Below are positions 37,163 through 52,100 of a DNA stretch of 64,000 nt, piece after piece (position 1 is the stretch's first letter; every line of letters starts with the position of its first letter). Made by a program: the position numbers and the translations under genes. The DNA is from Riptortus pedestris (Eukaryota > Arthropoda > Insecta > Hemiptera > Alydidae): the NCBI GenBank assembly GCA_019009955.1, contig CM032230.1, positions 108,729,001 through 108,793,000 on the forward strand, read 5' to 3'. The notes under the pieces were generated by a model that had not been told where the DNA came from, searched no databases, and saw nothing but the letters and a program-made list of their open reading frames with translations.

Positions 37163-40100
37163 GCATTCTTTTGGCTAAAACATTTTAATGTTATAAATAT
37201 TTAAGTTGTTGTAGGTTTACTGTGTGTTGAGTTTCTGTTTGTCAAAAAGATGCATCCTATCCAAGTTCTGGAGGCCTAATAAAGCACTACTTAAATTTCC
37301 ACGTCCTCATGACGAATCATCAGGATCATAAATATAACTAAAATTAAATTCAGCTACAATACTAGAGATAAAACTGTCCTCCAAGCAAGATATACCTCAA
37401 TCTGTTTTTTACTTCCGTTAGCATTAGAGTGATAAAATACATTCAAAAAGAGAGTAACATAGGAAGGGGATCTAATTTTGAGCATATTAAATTGTATAGT
37501 TAGTTCAGTAATTTGAAAAACTATTAACAAAGGTCATATATTTATTTGTGAGGGTTTCTGGCTCATATTGTTGTCAAATTCCTTTCCTGTTATTTCTATG
37601 TATTTATAGAGTGTGCATTGATGCTCTCCTAGCCCACCCACAACAAAGAAGAGCATCTCAACACGCTCTATTCCATTTACTTAGATGGTTAGTTGTTCAG
37701 CCTTCTTCTGACATTCAAAAACATTTTTCCATCATTGTAAAGTCTGAATGTCCCGTGCAACCCATCATTAATTAAACAATATTTATAAATATTATCATAA
37801 TATAATAAGTATAGTAATAATAGTGAACGCATGCATTTATTCCCAATTAGTAAGTCTATTATATTTTTATAGATTAATAATTTTGGTACACTTGTAAAAA
37901 TCTCTAACAACAATCAGCAATGCAATGACATACATATTTCTTTCACTCGGACAGTGGAAGACACTCAATAGTAGCAATATTCATGAAGTCTATTTCTATT
38001 AACATGTTTAATCATACTCAGGAATTAATCATGAACAATTTTCTTATGTATTTGATATTTTATCTGCAATCATTTCCTAATATTCCTGCCAAATTGAATG
38101 GACAGAGCAGACCCTAAGAATCTTATTTAGATAGCATTCTACTATGAGATAAACATATTTAGTGGTTCCTGTAAGCTGTCTCTATGAGTACTTATAGAAC
38201 AATTGTTGAACCTGATAATACAAACTATTTTTTTTTTCCTTTTTTTTTTACTTGTACAAAGTAAAAGAGTATTGTAACCACAAAACATGCCGGTTCTGTG
38301 CGAGCCTTCTTGTACTCGTTTGGGCTGGTTTTTGCATGATGTCTAGGCAAATGCATAACTCAAAAACATCTAGCCTTAGAATGTTGAAATTTCATATTTA
38401 GAATTGTTTTATTGTCTAGTAGTATACTCCCCCTTTTGATTGAAATCGACCAAGGGGAGTGGGGGTATAGGTGTGGGCCATAATGAAAAAAAAAAAGAAG
38501 CAAATTCCTCCCTAATTTTTAGAGATTACAAAAGATTTTTATGGGATTTATTATTTTTTTTTTTTATCATATTACGATTAGAAATTATGTATGTTCTATG
38601 ATATTTTTTGATCATTTGGTGCTTTCAAATGTAATAATTTTAAATAAAGGGGATCAAATCACTATGTTCATTTAATTTTATAGGAGTACAGGGAAGTAAT
38701 GTGGTGTCCTCATTATATTTTTTTCCTAATCACTTTTCTGGAAAATATATTCTGTAAATTTTTCTTTTAAGTTTGAATTCCAGATATTTTAAGACTTCAT
38801 TAGTGTCAATGTTCCTCTTGTGTCAGCCTAAACTACTCCATATATTCTGAATTAATGAATTCAGCATTCTTCATAATCTTTGAAGCTCTGTGTTTGTCTG
38901 TCAAATGTCCTGTACTTCGAATATCTTTAATTTCTGAAACACTCGATGTATTTTATCTCAAATGTTCTTTAATAGATATTTGTTTAAGACCCACTTAAGT
39001 GACTTAACCTACCTCCTGACACATTCATTCTGAGTGCATTAATTGAATATTTTGTAGCTAAGAATACAAAATTTTAGATTTATTTTCATATAAATGGTAT
39101 TTATGTTAAACTGATATTAATATTTGTAGTTAAGAGTGGGAGATTTTATATATATTTTCATAGTGAAGGTGTTTTTCCTAGAGTAGTTGCTATTGGTTAA
39201 TAAACCTAATATTAATGTTCCAAAACATTTTTTCCAGGCCTAAAAGCAAATATATTAGGATAACAAAGGATGATAACTTTAAACCTGATGACCATCATTT
39301 GTCTCCTATTCCTTTGAAGGCTGAAAAAGTGTGTTCATACGATTTGGACAATGTTGATATTGCCTGGCTGAAGATCATAAATGGAGAACGAGCTGCGATG
39401 GGTAATGAATGATTTTTCTCTTTCTTTTTTCAGTTTCAGTTTAATTTGATGTAATTGCTATAATTTATTTATGTTGTTTTAATGCAAATATCTGGAAGGT
39501 TGTATTGAGATAATTTGTTTTAGGATACCATCCTATTCGGGAAGAACAACTTGAACGAGTTGTAGCGGAATTAGAACTTCGAAGCTGGGACAAAGTGCAA
39601 ACAATAGTTAAATCAGAGGAAGGCCTTGGCATTGAATTTGATGAAAATGTTATCTGTGATGTTTGCCGATCGGTAATTATTAAAAACAATACTTCTTGTT
39701 TGATCCTGTACAGTATTAAACATATTTTAATTAAATTACAGGAATCTTTTATTTTTTTATTTTATTGTACACAAAGGAAGTACTAATTTCAAGAAACTTA
39801 AAAATTGCAAAGCATTTTTATTGTCTTTAATTAAATAACTTATATTATAGAAGTTTAGTTTCATTGTGTTTTGACTGTTTTGAAAATCAACACTCATTTT
39901 CCTTTGCGAACCATTTCTTTGGATTGACTTCTCGTCTTTACTCTTCCAATCAGCTGAATTGCAGGTTTGATTACTGTCTAACGCTTGCGTCATCTAAATA
40001 TATCAAACCTATTGGTCAATTCTATTTTATTCTGTCCTAGAGTTTCATGTTCTTAATATTCAGACTTCTTACTATTTAGTTTGCTCTCAGTCTTCTAAAA

Positions 40101-43100
40101 AACCTTTCATTCTTTGGAGGAAGTAACTTACAATATGTATATATACATAAAATGTCTACTGTAGAAACCTTACATAGAATTATTCTGACTTATATAATAA
40201 TAAGAAATTTTTATTTTTCAAAATGATAAGTGAAATATACACCTAAAATATGAAAGAGACCTTGTGTTCATAACCTACCATTTAGGACCAGTGTGTATAT
40301 TTGATGACATTTTTTTCAATAATAATGTCATGTGTACAACCTCAATAGGAATTTCCTTTAACGGGAATTGCATTCTAGATTCATTGATAAATCCAGATTC
40401 AGGAATATCAGGACTCAAGGCTGATATTACATAAATGTGCATCACCTCCGTTAAAAGAAGTCAATGGAGCTTGAAATTATCAATATATTAAACACTTCTA
40501 ACAAGAACTAAGGTCTAAGGTATAAATAACAATAGCCGATACCCCATAATTACACTATATAAGTTCGTCTATTTTGACATTTTATGTTCTTTTTTTTTTC
40601 AACCATATTAATGGATATATTTTATTTATTTGACCAAACTATCTCATTGATAATGTCTTTAACTTTTTGAATGAATTTTTGAATTATGATATTGCATTGT
40701 AGTGTGCAGTTTTTACCACAATACTAATAACTTCTAAAATAATTTCTTTGTAGTGGTAGTTTACTAAATTCAGATATTTGGTGTTAAATATTATTCTTAT
40801 CTAAATAGATTCTATATGTGGCTAACGTGTACTCTTCACTATTTCTCAGCCTGACTCAGAGGAGGGGAATGAGATGGTGTTCTGTGACAGCTGCAACATC
40901 TGTGTTCATCAGGCATGCTATGGGATTACTACTATTCCCGCTGGCTCTTGGCTCTGCCGGACATGCGCTCTTAAGCAGAGGCCAGAGTGTGTCCTTTGTC
41001 CAAACAGGGGCGGTGCAATGAAATGTACTCGGTCTGGCCAGAAGTGGGCACATGTCTCCTGTGCTCTCTGGATACCAGAAGTTTCGATAGGTTGCGTTGA
41101 GAAAATGGAGCCCATTACTAAGATCTCAAGTATACCCGTAAGTTCTTGCCATTTTGATTTATTATGTCTATTAGAAATTAGTTTGATTTTTAAAATTATA
41201 TATATACATATTTAATCTTTTGCAAGTTAATTTTTTATATTCAACAACTATTTTTTGAAGTAGAATTAATATTTTAAATTATAAGTGACTAAAGGTGAAA
41301 AATAAGATGGGAATTCTCCCAATTATATTGAATAGTCAATTCACAAATTGTTTTCTGAGAGCCAGCAGTCGTGTACTAGAATTATATGAAAATTTCAATA
41401 CCCTTATCTTTTGTTTTTCTTTAGTTCTATATTATAACTATAATAACTAGTAGGAAATAATTGTGTAGTTTAGTCATGACAATATGGGTATGGTTAAAGT
41501 TGTCCATACCACTTCAATTTCGTGTTGTACATTCTTGTAATAAATGAATGATTATAATGTATCTTTATATTAACTATAATATGTAGTACCACTTTCATAA
41601 CTTTAATTAATTAACTTAATAAAGTTAATTAGTCCTTTATGTTGAGCACTTTAATATACTTTACAAATATTCAGGGGAGCAAAAGCAATCCTAAAAGTAG
41701 TTATTAAAAGTTTCTTCCTATTCAAAATTATTTTTTTTTGTAAAGTACAGTTTTTAGTTTGTTGTGAATAGTCTTTTCAATCATTTCTATTTCAAAGATT
41801 CCTACTAAGAGCTGCTTTGGGATATCTCCCATTTTTAAGTTTCTTTGGTGGGATATCAAATTTCCTTCTGGCCCATCCTTCCTTTCCTATAATATCCTTG
41901 ATAAAATTTTCTTTCCCTTTTTTTGGTATTGAGCAAAGTACTAATGATTGCAGCTATCATTGTTTACATGTATACTTCTTAGTAGCAAATTTCTGTTACA
42001 TCGCCGATTAGTATCCTTTTCTCACTGCAAATAAATCCTTTTGTCTTATCCACTTGTCACCATTGAACCAGTTGGATTTCTATCAGCTTCAGTATCCTTT
42101 TAAAATATTTTTGCCCACTAACCTGAAAACCTATTACTCACTCTACAAAGAAATCTGTTTGGTTGCTAGACCATAATAAGGCAAATGAACTTATAAGAGA
42201 GCCACATAATGATCTTATCAATATCATTACTCATTCTAAAATGTTGAAAGTTAAAGTAATACATATTCCAGCAGCTGATATGGAATCTTGCCGAACTCAA
42301 GTCGCTTCGGGCCACTTTAAGATAGAGCAGGATAGACAACGGGCTTGTGATGCATATGCCTTATCCACAGTGGGTTCACTTGGACTTGTGGTAGATCACA
42401 TCCTTGTAGGCAGTATTATTAGTTATGTCTCGAGCCTCAAATGACATTTGCTTATCATTTCAGGCATCTGGAAATTTTAGATGTTTTCAATTTAGGATTG
42501 ATAATGGTTCTCAATTCCCCCTGATATTTTTAGTATAATTGTAAAAAATAATGAGCTGAGAGTTCTGTTGTTTTGTGACACTTGTTAACGTTTTGTAATT
42601 TTAATTTTTTTCTATTCATTTAACGGAGTGAGGGGATAGAATAATGTTGTTGGATCTGCTTATTGTCCTAAATTAATTTCAGCTAGTGCTAAATAGATAA
42701 ATGCTACAAAATTACCCTTACGGATAGTATGTAAACTGGTTATTTTCTTTCCATCATATTTATAGATTTTGACATAAAAAATGAATTTTTCATAGAGTAC
42801 ATTTTTATAAATAGGAATTGTTGGCAATGTTATTTTAAGCTATGGCTTACTTAATTATATTTTATTGTTACAGCAAAGTAGATGGGCCCTAATCTGTGTA
42901 CTATGTAGAGAACGCGTAGGAGCATGTATCCAGTGTTCTGTCAAGACCTGTAAAGTTGCTTATCATGTCACTTGTGCCTTCAAACATGGCCTTGAAATGA
43001 GGGCCATTATCGAGGATGAAAATGCTGATGATGGTGTTAAACTTAGAGTGAGTGCATGCCATTAATTATTAATTAACAAAATTATTTAATGCTTAACTTC

Positions 43101-46100
43101 TGTTCTTTCATAATGTATATATTTATTTGTACATTTATACTATATTTCAATAAAATTCAAAGTTATATTAATATCCGTTTAGTTTTTTTCATTTGGCTGT
43201 ATTTTATTTATTACTTCTATCAAGTAAGCTTCATGCTATTGGAGTATTACTGTCAACCTCAAAATCTGAATAAAGGATGGAAAAAAGAGCATCAAGGAAA
43301 TGAATTACCTCCTTTCTAAGAAGAAGATAGTAGAGATAGTATAGTAAGATATAATGACAGTATTGCAAAGGGGGAGGAGGAGGAGTAATGTAATTTCTCC
43401 TGCTCTCTAAACGATCAACCCCGAGTCTGAATTCAGTCCATACTGCTCCTTTAGAGAAGTTACTTAGGGCTCTGGATAGCTATTGCATTTTAAGACATCT
43501 TTAGGTTAGGCATAACTGTTAATACTCTCAGTGAACTTATTAGCTGTGAGTTTGATTGTCCCTTGGATGATAGGAATTAATTTTGTGCCAAAATAATTAA
43601 ATAAAGTCCTTAAGTATTAATTTGGTTAGAAAACAGTAGTAACCTGCCCAAATAGCCAAATGTATTGGGTTGTTCGGGAAGTTTCCACTAATTCACAGGA
43701 AAGATATAAAGAATGCTATTGCCCAAGTTTAATCTATCAAACAATTTTTTTTTCGATTCTTATATTAACTATAATTATTGTTAAGATCCAAAGTTGCACT
43801 TACTTATTTATTAATATGATTTTTAGTCTTATTGTGAGAAGCATAGTGTTACACCAAAGAAAGAAAGGTGTGGTTCTGCTTCTGAAGATGATGAATGTAA
43901 AAGGAAGAAGAGAAAGGACATGACTTCAGAAGAGAAGAATCAGGCACGGGCAGCTAAGTAAGTGATTAAATATAAAAAAATATAGAAAATAAATATTTTT
44001 TTAGTTTTAAATAAATTTATTTGATAGCTTAAGCCCATTCTACCTGAAATCTAAAGAGTATAGATTTCAATATATAGTGCATTATTTATAAATGTTGTTT
44101 TAAATTTGTTTGCTTTCTGCTAAGCACTAGGTGATTGGCTAATCACTGAACTCTTATCAAGAGGTAAAATTTGTGGGTGATTAAAATCCACAGACTCAAC
44201 ACAGATCAAAACAATGATAACATAAGGCATAGGAGATATGTCTGCTGTGGCTCTACTTTCAAACCTTTAGATTTTACTCTAAACTCTTAATTGTTAGCTT
44301 TTATAAATTTTGTATTACTGTGAATAGTTTATTGACCCTTTGTAATATATATTTAATCTATGCCAAATGCCTACTTTCAGTGTTTACATTTGAATTTTAG
44401 ACCATTTGTGATTTTAATGAATGAATGTGTGTTTAAAAAATCTGTTTTACACAAAATAATGCCTATCTTCAGTTTGAAATTAGATACATCTAATGAAGAA
44501 CTTAAGTACAATCTTTCAGGCTATGAAATATCCTTTGAGTTATTATAATTTTTGGTTAGTAATAACATGATGAACTGTAGAAATCTACCAGTCTTTTAAA
44601 CAACAAACTGCCTCTCTAGACCTACCACCCCTAGAGAAAAGTATAAAATATTCGGCACACATTTAATACTGTTTATTATTGATTAGTTTTACTCATTTAG
44701 AGACTATGGCTTATGTTGGAGAGATCTAAAAGGTTACTCTTATTATTATTCCTCCTTTTATGTGTCTTAGAACAATTACAGTTGCTGGAAATACATAGAA
44801 ACTTTGTCCAGTTGATGGAGGTACCTCTGAGACTTTTTGTTAGAACAAAATCGAAGCTTCGAAGTCACTATTACTATTTTGATACAAGAATATCCATTAT
44901 CACCTTAACTGTGAAGATGCCGATCCAATAAATAAGAGAACACTATTGGTGCAATATTCAACAGACTGACAAAAAAGTACTGCTCAGTATCAATTACCTC
45001 CCTGGTGATGAAGAGACAGTCACAATGAATCTAATAGGGCACTTCAGAAAAGGATGGCTCCTGAAGAGGTGGTATTTAAGTCATGAAACCTGTAGGAGAG
45101 TATGAATAAAGTTGGCGAGGAAAAAATGTTTTTTTATTGCTAACCCTTGCCTTGAAACTCTGAAGAACAGTTAGAAATATTGGGTCCAGAATAAGAATTC
45201 TCTATCCCCCCCCCCCAAAAAAATATTCAATGAATGAAAGTGGACCGTCAATAAAATCTTAATTGATGACACCATCACATTAACTATTTTCATGTATCTA
45301 TTTGCTATATATGTCCATTTAAAACAATATTTGCTATTTATGTTTAGAAAAAGATTTTTCCTGATATATTCGCTTATTTTTAAAGTGCGATTACTAACAG
45401 TGGGTTGACTGAAAACTAAAAAATACCAATATCTTGGTTAATATTGATGATAGAGAAAACAAGTATAGAACATCAAAGTTGCAATAAGATTCGTTCTAGA
45501 CAATTTTTTTATGTAAAGTATAATTTTCGATATTCCTCCTCTAAACTCCCCCCCCCTCTCACTTGTTCAATTTCAGTCGTTAATGAACTTGATTTTTTGT
45601 CTTAAATAAAATGTTAAAATATTGGGTTTGATACCGATGAAATAAAAATTGTAACCAGTAGAGCATAATATATATAATTTTGAACAGACCTCATTTTTGT
45701 CATCTCCTAGGTAGGATCAATGGACATGTGGAAATTATTTGAAAATCTTGTCATGCGTACAACCTCAATAGGTGATTTCCCTTATGGGATCTATGCTAAA
45801 AATCATTCACACTGGAATTACAAGCTGCTGATATCATCCCAAATTTGATTTTCTACTTCTCTCATAATAAGCAGACTTTGTAAATAAGACATGAAATTAA
45901 AGTTGTACATGAGATGCTTAGTGATACTTTTACTTAAAGTGAAAATTACATGATAAGAAATAGGCGGCTAACTGATGGCTGGGGGAAAAATATGAATAAC
46001 TGGCTTAATATTTTAATTTGCAAAAAAAAATGTACAGAACAATAATTGTAGAACATAAGATGTTTAACAAGAATGATTGTATATTTTTTTTATTCCTCTC

Positions 46101-49100
46101 CCCCCCCCCTCCAAATATGTGCATTAATGAATTTCATCTTTTAACTTTTATGTGAATTGGTTGAATATTGAGTACAGTATCAAAAAACAACAATCAAATA
46201 ATAATTTAAGCCCCTATAGCAAAGAATGTTCATTGATACCACATTAAACATATTTGCTTGCAACTTGCATATTAAAGGTTGTGTTTTTAAGCACAAAAAA
46301 GATTTAGCATGTTTCATCAGAATGTGTCTCTTTATTCTTCAACTCATGACTACCCAACAAAAAGCATATCTTATTAATTTACAAAACATATGTTTTACAT
46401 CTAACCTATATCTTACATTACAAAGAGATATAAATGTAACAATCATTCATTATAATATTTACTCCCTAACATCTTCCACTTCACGAATATGAGCTGCGGC
46501 AGGAAAGACCTCTTCTTCATGTGAAGGTATGTCATGCTGCCGGTCATGTTGACAACACAGTTTCTCTCCCCTTCCTTCTGGACTGCAATGCCTTCTGCCC
46601 GACCTGGAGTGGATAGACTGCTTTGTAGGCTCTCTTCCATTCCTCCCATCTCCACTAGTTTGGGCTGAGCTGGTGCATATTTTTTGCAAACCTTGCACCT
46701 CTCCACAAACTTTTTGATCTCACTGGACATTCCAAACCAAAAGAAAATGTCTTTGGCTCTTCTTATGCATGACTCTGTTCCTGATGAGAAGCCTGTATTT
46801 TTTCCAAAAGATTTTTAATCATTACCGAAGGTAAAATAATTCTTTCTCCCTTTATTACACCATCTTCTACTGGCTGTTCATCTCGGAAATACCAGAACTT
46901 TCTTACCTCATCAGTAAAATAAGATTTTCTCCCAGGCCAGCCTCTTCTGTAGTCTTCGTTTTCACTTTTTGCAGTCTCTCATCTGTTACACTTACGAGCT
47001 CAAGCCCCCTGTATTTTTCCAGATCATTTAATATGATTTTTTCGCCGCAACTGGGTATCTTCTTGGAGGAATAACAGTTGGATGTATAGACTCATCTAAG
47101 TTTATCTCGTACAATCCCTGAAAACGTCCTAGTCCTTGGCCTATATCTGGAAATGATGACTATATCGATTTCGCATCATTTGAAGCTTTAAGTCAGAAAA
47201 CACCTTCATCCAAGAAAATCAGCTCCAGCTGCAAGCAATCCTCTGCTCCAAAAAGGGGGTTATGTTGTGTGTTGATCACTTCAAATTTAAGGCGATATTT
47301 CTTTTTTTTCAAATTGCATTTATCTTTATTTATCCTAAGGAAGTTGTGGACTCACCTCCATAAATTAATACAGGATGCTCCACTGTCAAGCTGGCATTTC
47401 AGTGTTTTCGGACCAGTTTGGGAAGGAACAGATAAGTTCACAAAAAGTCTCTTCTTTGAGAAGTCCTCTATAATCTTAAATGCTTCATCATCCTCGTCGA
47501 GATCTCCTGAATGGACAATTTCCTCATTACTTGCATTCCTCACAGTTTCGTTCTTCTGCAGACATAATGAACTGAAGTGGTTCAGCTTCCTACACTTAAA
47601 GCATGTTTTTCCATAAGCTGGACAGTTGTTAGCACTTCCATTTTGCTGGCCACCACGAAACCGGCAACTAAACCTTGCCTTGGCCTTAATTGCAAAATTC
47701 GAGTCATGTACAGTTTCTTCTTGATCTAATGCTTTCATTTTTAATGCCGAAATCTCGGCTTGCTCGTCTGAGACACATCTTTATTGCTTGCTCCAATGTC
47801 AATGATTTCGGGCTAAAAGTCTTTTTCTGTCAAATGATTTTTTGGCTAAGTCTATTACGTATTCGAGAATTGGAAATCCCTGTGACAAAGCGATCACGTA
47901 TCAAATTTTCTTCTATTTCAAATTTTGATAGCTCTGCTAAATTGCCAAAGGAACACCTTGCAGCCAACTCATGAAGCCCATTGATAAAATCCTCACACGT
48001 CTGTGTAGGAAGCTGAATTGCACTCCGCAAACCGCTCATAGGTTACATTTTTTTTTGTCGCTGAAATACTTATCTAGACGGGCAATTATGACATCAATTG
48101 TTGTATCATGTTTGCATATCTTTTGAATTATCTTCAATCCATTTTGGCCTACAACCATACAAAATAAAGGTAACTTTACCTTTGGGGTTAGTTTGGATGT
48201 CTTTGGTCCTAAAGCCTCTGCAAGCATGATGTAGTTTTCCTATTGCAGCTTGAATAGCTCCCAGTTCTCTCCTGCTTTCTCCTTATTTGAAAAGTCAAAT
48301 GGTTCTGGCAAAGGAATATTACTTATCATTTTCTTCAACTATTAGCAATCACCTGACACCATCTATTACAAATAGATATTATTATTATTATTTATTAACG
48401 TCCACTTTTTGCAACTTAGGCTAATTGGGACGGGTTATCTACAGGTTACCACCCTTTTCTAGCCAGGGTGGGATTTTAGGACGTTATTTAATGAATTTCG
48501 TCACTAAATAATTTCCTTTACAAAGAGATATAAATATAACAATCATTCATTAAAAAAAATATTCACTCCCTAACAGGTTGATATAAACTATACATCATAT
48601 TTAAGCTCAAAATAATACATTTCATGATATATTGGCTTATTGTTTATTTCAGAAGCATAGGAGAGGGGACTTACTGAACAATGAAAACCAAAAAACATAC
48701 AAATACCACGAATAGTATTTCAGTTTAAAAAAAAAAAATGTCTAGAACATCACTTGTAGAACATTAATTTTTTAATAATTTTTTTTTATATCATATTTCT
48801 TAATCTGAGGCTAGTAATTTTATATTTTACTTCTTTTAGCCCCCACTCTTCCTCGTAGATATATATTATGTCAAGAAACAATTTTATAGGAGTTAAAGTG
48901 GTTTTCTAAAATCCATGAATGTCTAAAATAAAGTAAAAATATATTAAAAAGTTGCATTATTTTCAGACGCCAGGAAATTGAAGGAGAGTTTGAAAAGTAC
49001 GTTTCGCCTAGTGATGTATCAAAAATCCATGATGTTGATGCTGAGGGTGTTACAGCGATATACAATTACTGGGTTTTGAAGCGCCGAGCTGGGAACAACA

Positions 49101-52100
49101 AGCCTCTCCTAGCGCCTCGACCTGATGATGTTGATTTCTTGAGTAGACAGCAAGAACAAGCAGACCATGAGAAAATGAAGAAGTTTGTCCAACTCCGGCA
49201 AGATCTTGAAAGAGTAAGTCACCTCCAATTATTGATTCCCTATTTTTTTGGCGTGCCTTTCTCAAATTCAATATTGTTTTTATAAGAAATTATTTTCTTA
49301 GCTTTTGCATTTTCTAAATTAGCTATTTTCCAATGAGTGCTGAGTATAGTTAATGCTCTTTCTGGGAACCTTTCTAGTCATCACTCTATGATGGGAAAGG
49401 AGTCTCCCCTTTCTAAATAAGGCAATGCAATTAAGTTGAAATATGTTGAATTATAGCTGCATGTTTCAGTTCTTCAAGATCTTTTTTAGTGAGAAACACA
49501 TTCAGAAAAGGATCTTCTTCGAATTGCCATTGAGTATGTAATTACAATAGCAACATTTTAGGAATTAGTGTGGAAAATATAGAATGTGAATTCACATGTA
49601 AATCGGGTTAGTCGTGTGAGTTAAGGTATTGGTCTTAATCTTACATTGTAAACTACTATTATATGGGCTACTATAAATTGTGTACAAATATATAGAGCCC
49701 CTAATAAACAGTTAAATAAAACATTAGTTTGATTTGAGGAAATAAAGCCTTGTTTTAAAAAATTAATAAATAATTAAATAATCCTGTAAACACATAAATC
49801 ACTGTTTTTTTATTTTCATAACTACTAAATTTTGAGTTATTTCTGTTTATTGTACCAAAAAATAGATGGCATGAGAGAGAAGAAGCTCACTGTATTAATG
49901 TTTAATTTACTTGATAGCTTCCAATAACTCATATGGAATACATATATAATGAAAATGACAAAATCATAGAAATAATTTATTTCCCAACAAAAATTTGAAA
50001 GTATTTTATGACTAAAGGATATGGAATAGTATAAGTACAAGGTCCTATTCAAGTAGTGATCATTCTACATTTAGAGCCATTCTTGATTTCTTTGATATGA
50101 ATTTTTTCTTAACCTCCTTTTTTAGCATATTTCTGACCATGATTTCTAAATAATATTTTTTTTATCCAGGTACGAAACCTGTGCTATATGGTGAGCAGAA
50201 GGGAGAAGTTATCGAGAACATTATTCAGGATGAGAGAGCAAACTTTCCACAAACAGATAGCTGTTTTGTCTGATCCAAGTTTCAACCTATCACCTGCTGA
50301 AGTCACTGCAATTAGGGATTGCAACCATGGCCCTTCAATGTATGATCGAATATATTCTCACGACCAGGCTCCACCACTTAGTGCAGAATTTGATACTTTG
50401 CTTGCAAGAATAGCTGGTGTTTCACCAAATGATAAAGGTAAGCTTGATAGGAATGGTATTAGAAAGAAAACTGAAAATCCATACAAGAGGACATACATGA
50501 ATGGTGGACTTGAAAGGAGAAGAAGTCTTTATGCCAGTATGTCTAGTGGTAGTGATACTGATATTAAACGCCCCTTGGTCTTAGACACTTCAAGTACTGA
50601 AGAAAGGAATAAAGGTACAAGAGATGTCAAGGGTAAGAGGTTAAGCAAAAAGCGTTCTGAGCGTGTGATTTCACGCCCTACTGTAGATACATCTACTGAG
50701 GATGAATCTAAATCTTGGGCTTCACCCCGAAGTAGAGGGCTTTCTGAAATGGAGAAAGAACTTGAAGAGAAAACTGGCAGTGACGATAGTGATGATCTCA
50801 TCGCGTTCTCTCAAGTTAAAAAAGACTCAAGAGGCGTGAGCAATATTTATTCAGACACTGACAGTGATTCTTCCTTCAAAGATGGACGCAATGAAACTTC
50901 TCACCCTATGCGTACAAAGGCAGCAATGAAAGAATTTACAGCAATAAATCAAGGTAATCATAAGAAATCTCAAATAAAATCATCGAAAAGCACTAATCGT
51001 AATGAAAAAGAAACTCATCCAGACAGCTCACTTGAAGATGATTTCTATAAAGACAAGGAAAATGTAAATGTTTCCAAGAAAAAGAAGAGGGATAGTTCTG
51101 CACCATCAGATCTCATAGTTCCTCAAAGGCAAGCTGCAAAGAAGGCAAGTGAAAGTCTTCGTCAAGGAAAAGCAAAAGATTCTGTCCTTGTTGAACAAGA
51201 CACTACAAAAACTATGACTTCTATTGATGATAACAAGATAAAATCAAAACCACTAAAAACAAAAACAAAAGAAATTACTAAAGACAAAAATATGTCAAGA
51301 GATGATAAATCAAAAACACCTAATAATGATATTTATGAGTTTGATAAAGACCTTTGTGCTGATGGACAAGATATAATTGCCTATGTTCCTCAGAGGCAGG
51401 CTGCTAGGAAGGCCACTGAAAGTATAAAAAGTGGCTTAAATAAACCTGCAGTTCCTCCAGGGGAAAATGAACCTGAACAGAACAAAGTAAAAACTAATGA
51501 TCTGAAAGTTAAAAAGGACCTTGATACTAGTAAGCCCCGAAAAGAACCAGAACCTGAGAAAAATAAGAAAGTAATAAAAACTCCAGAAACAAAAGGCCGT
51601 AAACCTTCAAAATCTTCAGTGTCTTCCTCATCTACGTCGTCAAGTAGCAGTTCATCTTCTGGTTCATCTTCATCTACTAGCTCTTCGAGTTCTGAAAGTG
51701 GAAATGAAGAGGAGGAGGAAGAAGAAAAGAAATCGACTAAACTACCTTTGGATAAGAAATCCCTTTTTGATCCTGTTCCTTTGAAAGAAGATAACAAATC
51801 GAAATCTACTGAGAAGAAACCACCACAAAGAAAGTTTGAAATTGCTGCATTTCTTGAATCAGGAAAGCACTCAGTTCACAGTAGTTCAACATCTTACAGT
51901 TCTGACACTGATGACAGTGAAAAAGCTCCTGTAAAGAAAAATGAAGTACTAAGTAAACCTAAACCTGATCTTGTTGATTCTTCGAAAGAAGATGTTCGTA
52001 AAGATGATTCCAATCTCAAAGTAGGCAATGCTAATAAGAAATTGAGGAAAACGCCTGAGAAGAAGCTTAAAACTTCCGATGGGCGGCCTGAACTCGAATT

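Larger units (their letters stand above)
46235..48575 (-). mobile_element. Decayed Gypsy-type LTR retrotransposon
   Basis: On the minus strand the order is: 5' LTR start TGTTAGGGAG (48575), interrupted by a SINE; a primer-binding-like TGGTGTCAGG (near 48361); gag from about 48329; a CCHC zinc knuckle; an aspartic protease with LDSGAS; the start of RT; integrase zinc-binding domain; polypurine tract AAGTGGAAGA; and 3' LTR beginning TGTTAGGGAG (46471). The frame is broken by stops and shifts, and most of RT and all of RNase H are missing. It lies antisense inside rno intron 8. No gene here can be functional. Confidence 0.9.

Noticed and set aside
40818..41115. Other-frame ORFs over the PHD exon
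   Set aside because: The phase-0 frame giving all PHD zinc ligands explains the sequence.
47269..47974. Plus-strand ORFs at 47269-47616 and 47690-47974
   Set aside because: Antisense shadows of the Gypsy gag/protease remnant.
51390..51797. 135-aa minus-strand ORF opposite the rno Ser/Glu region
   Set aside because: A shadow of the low-complexity coding strand; composition mirrors Ser/Glu codons.
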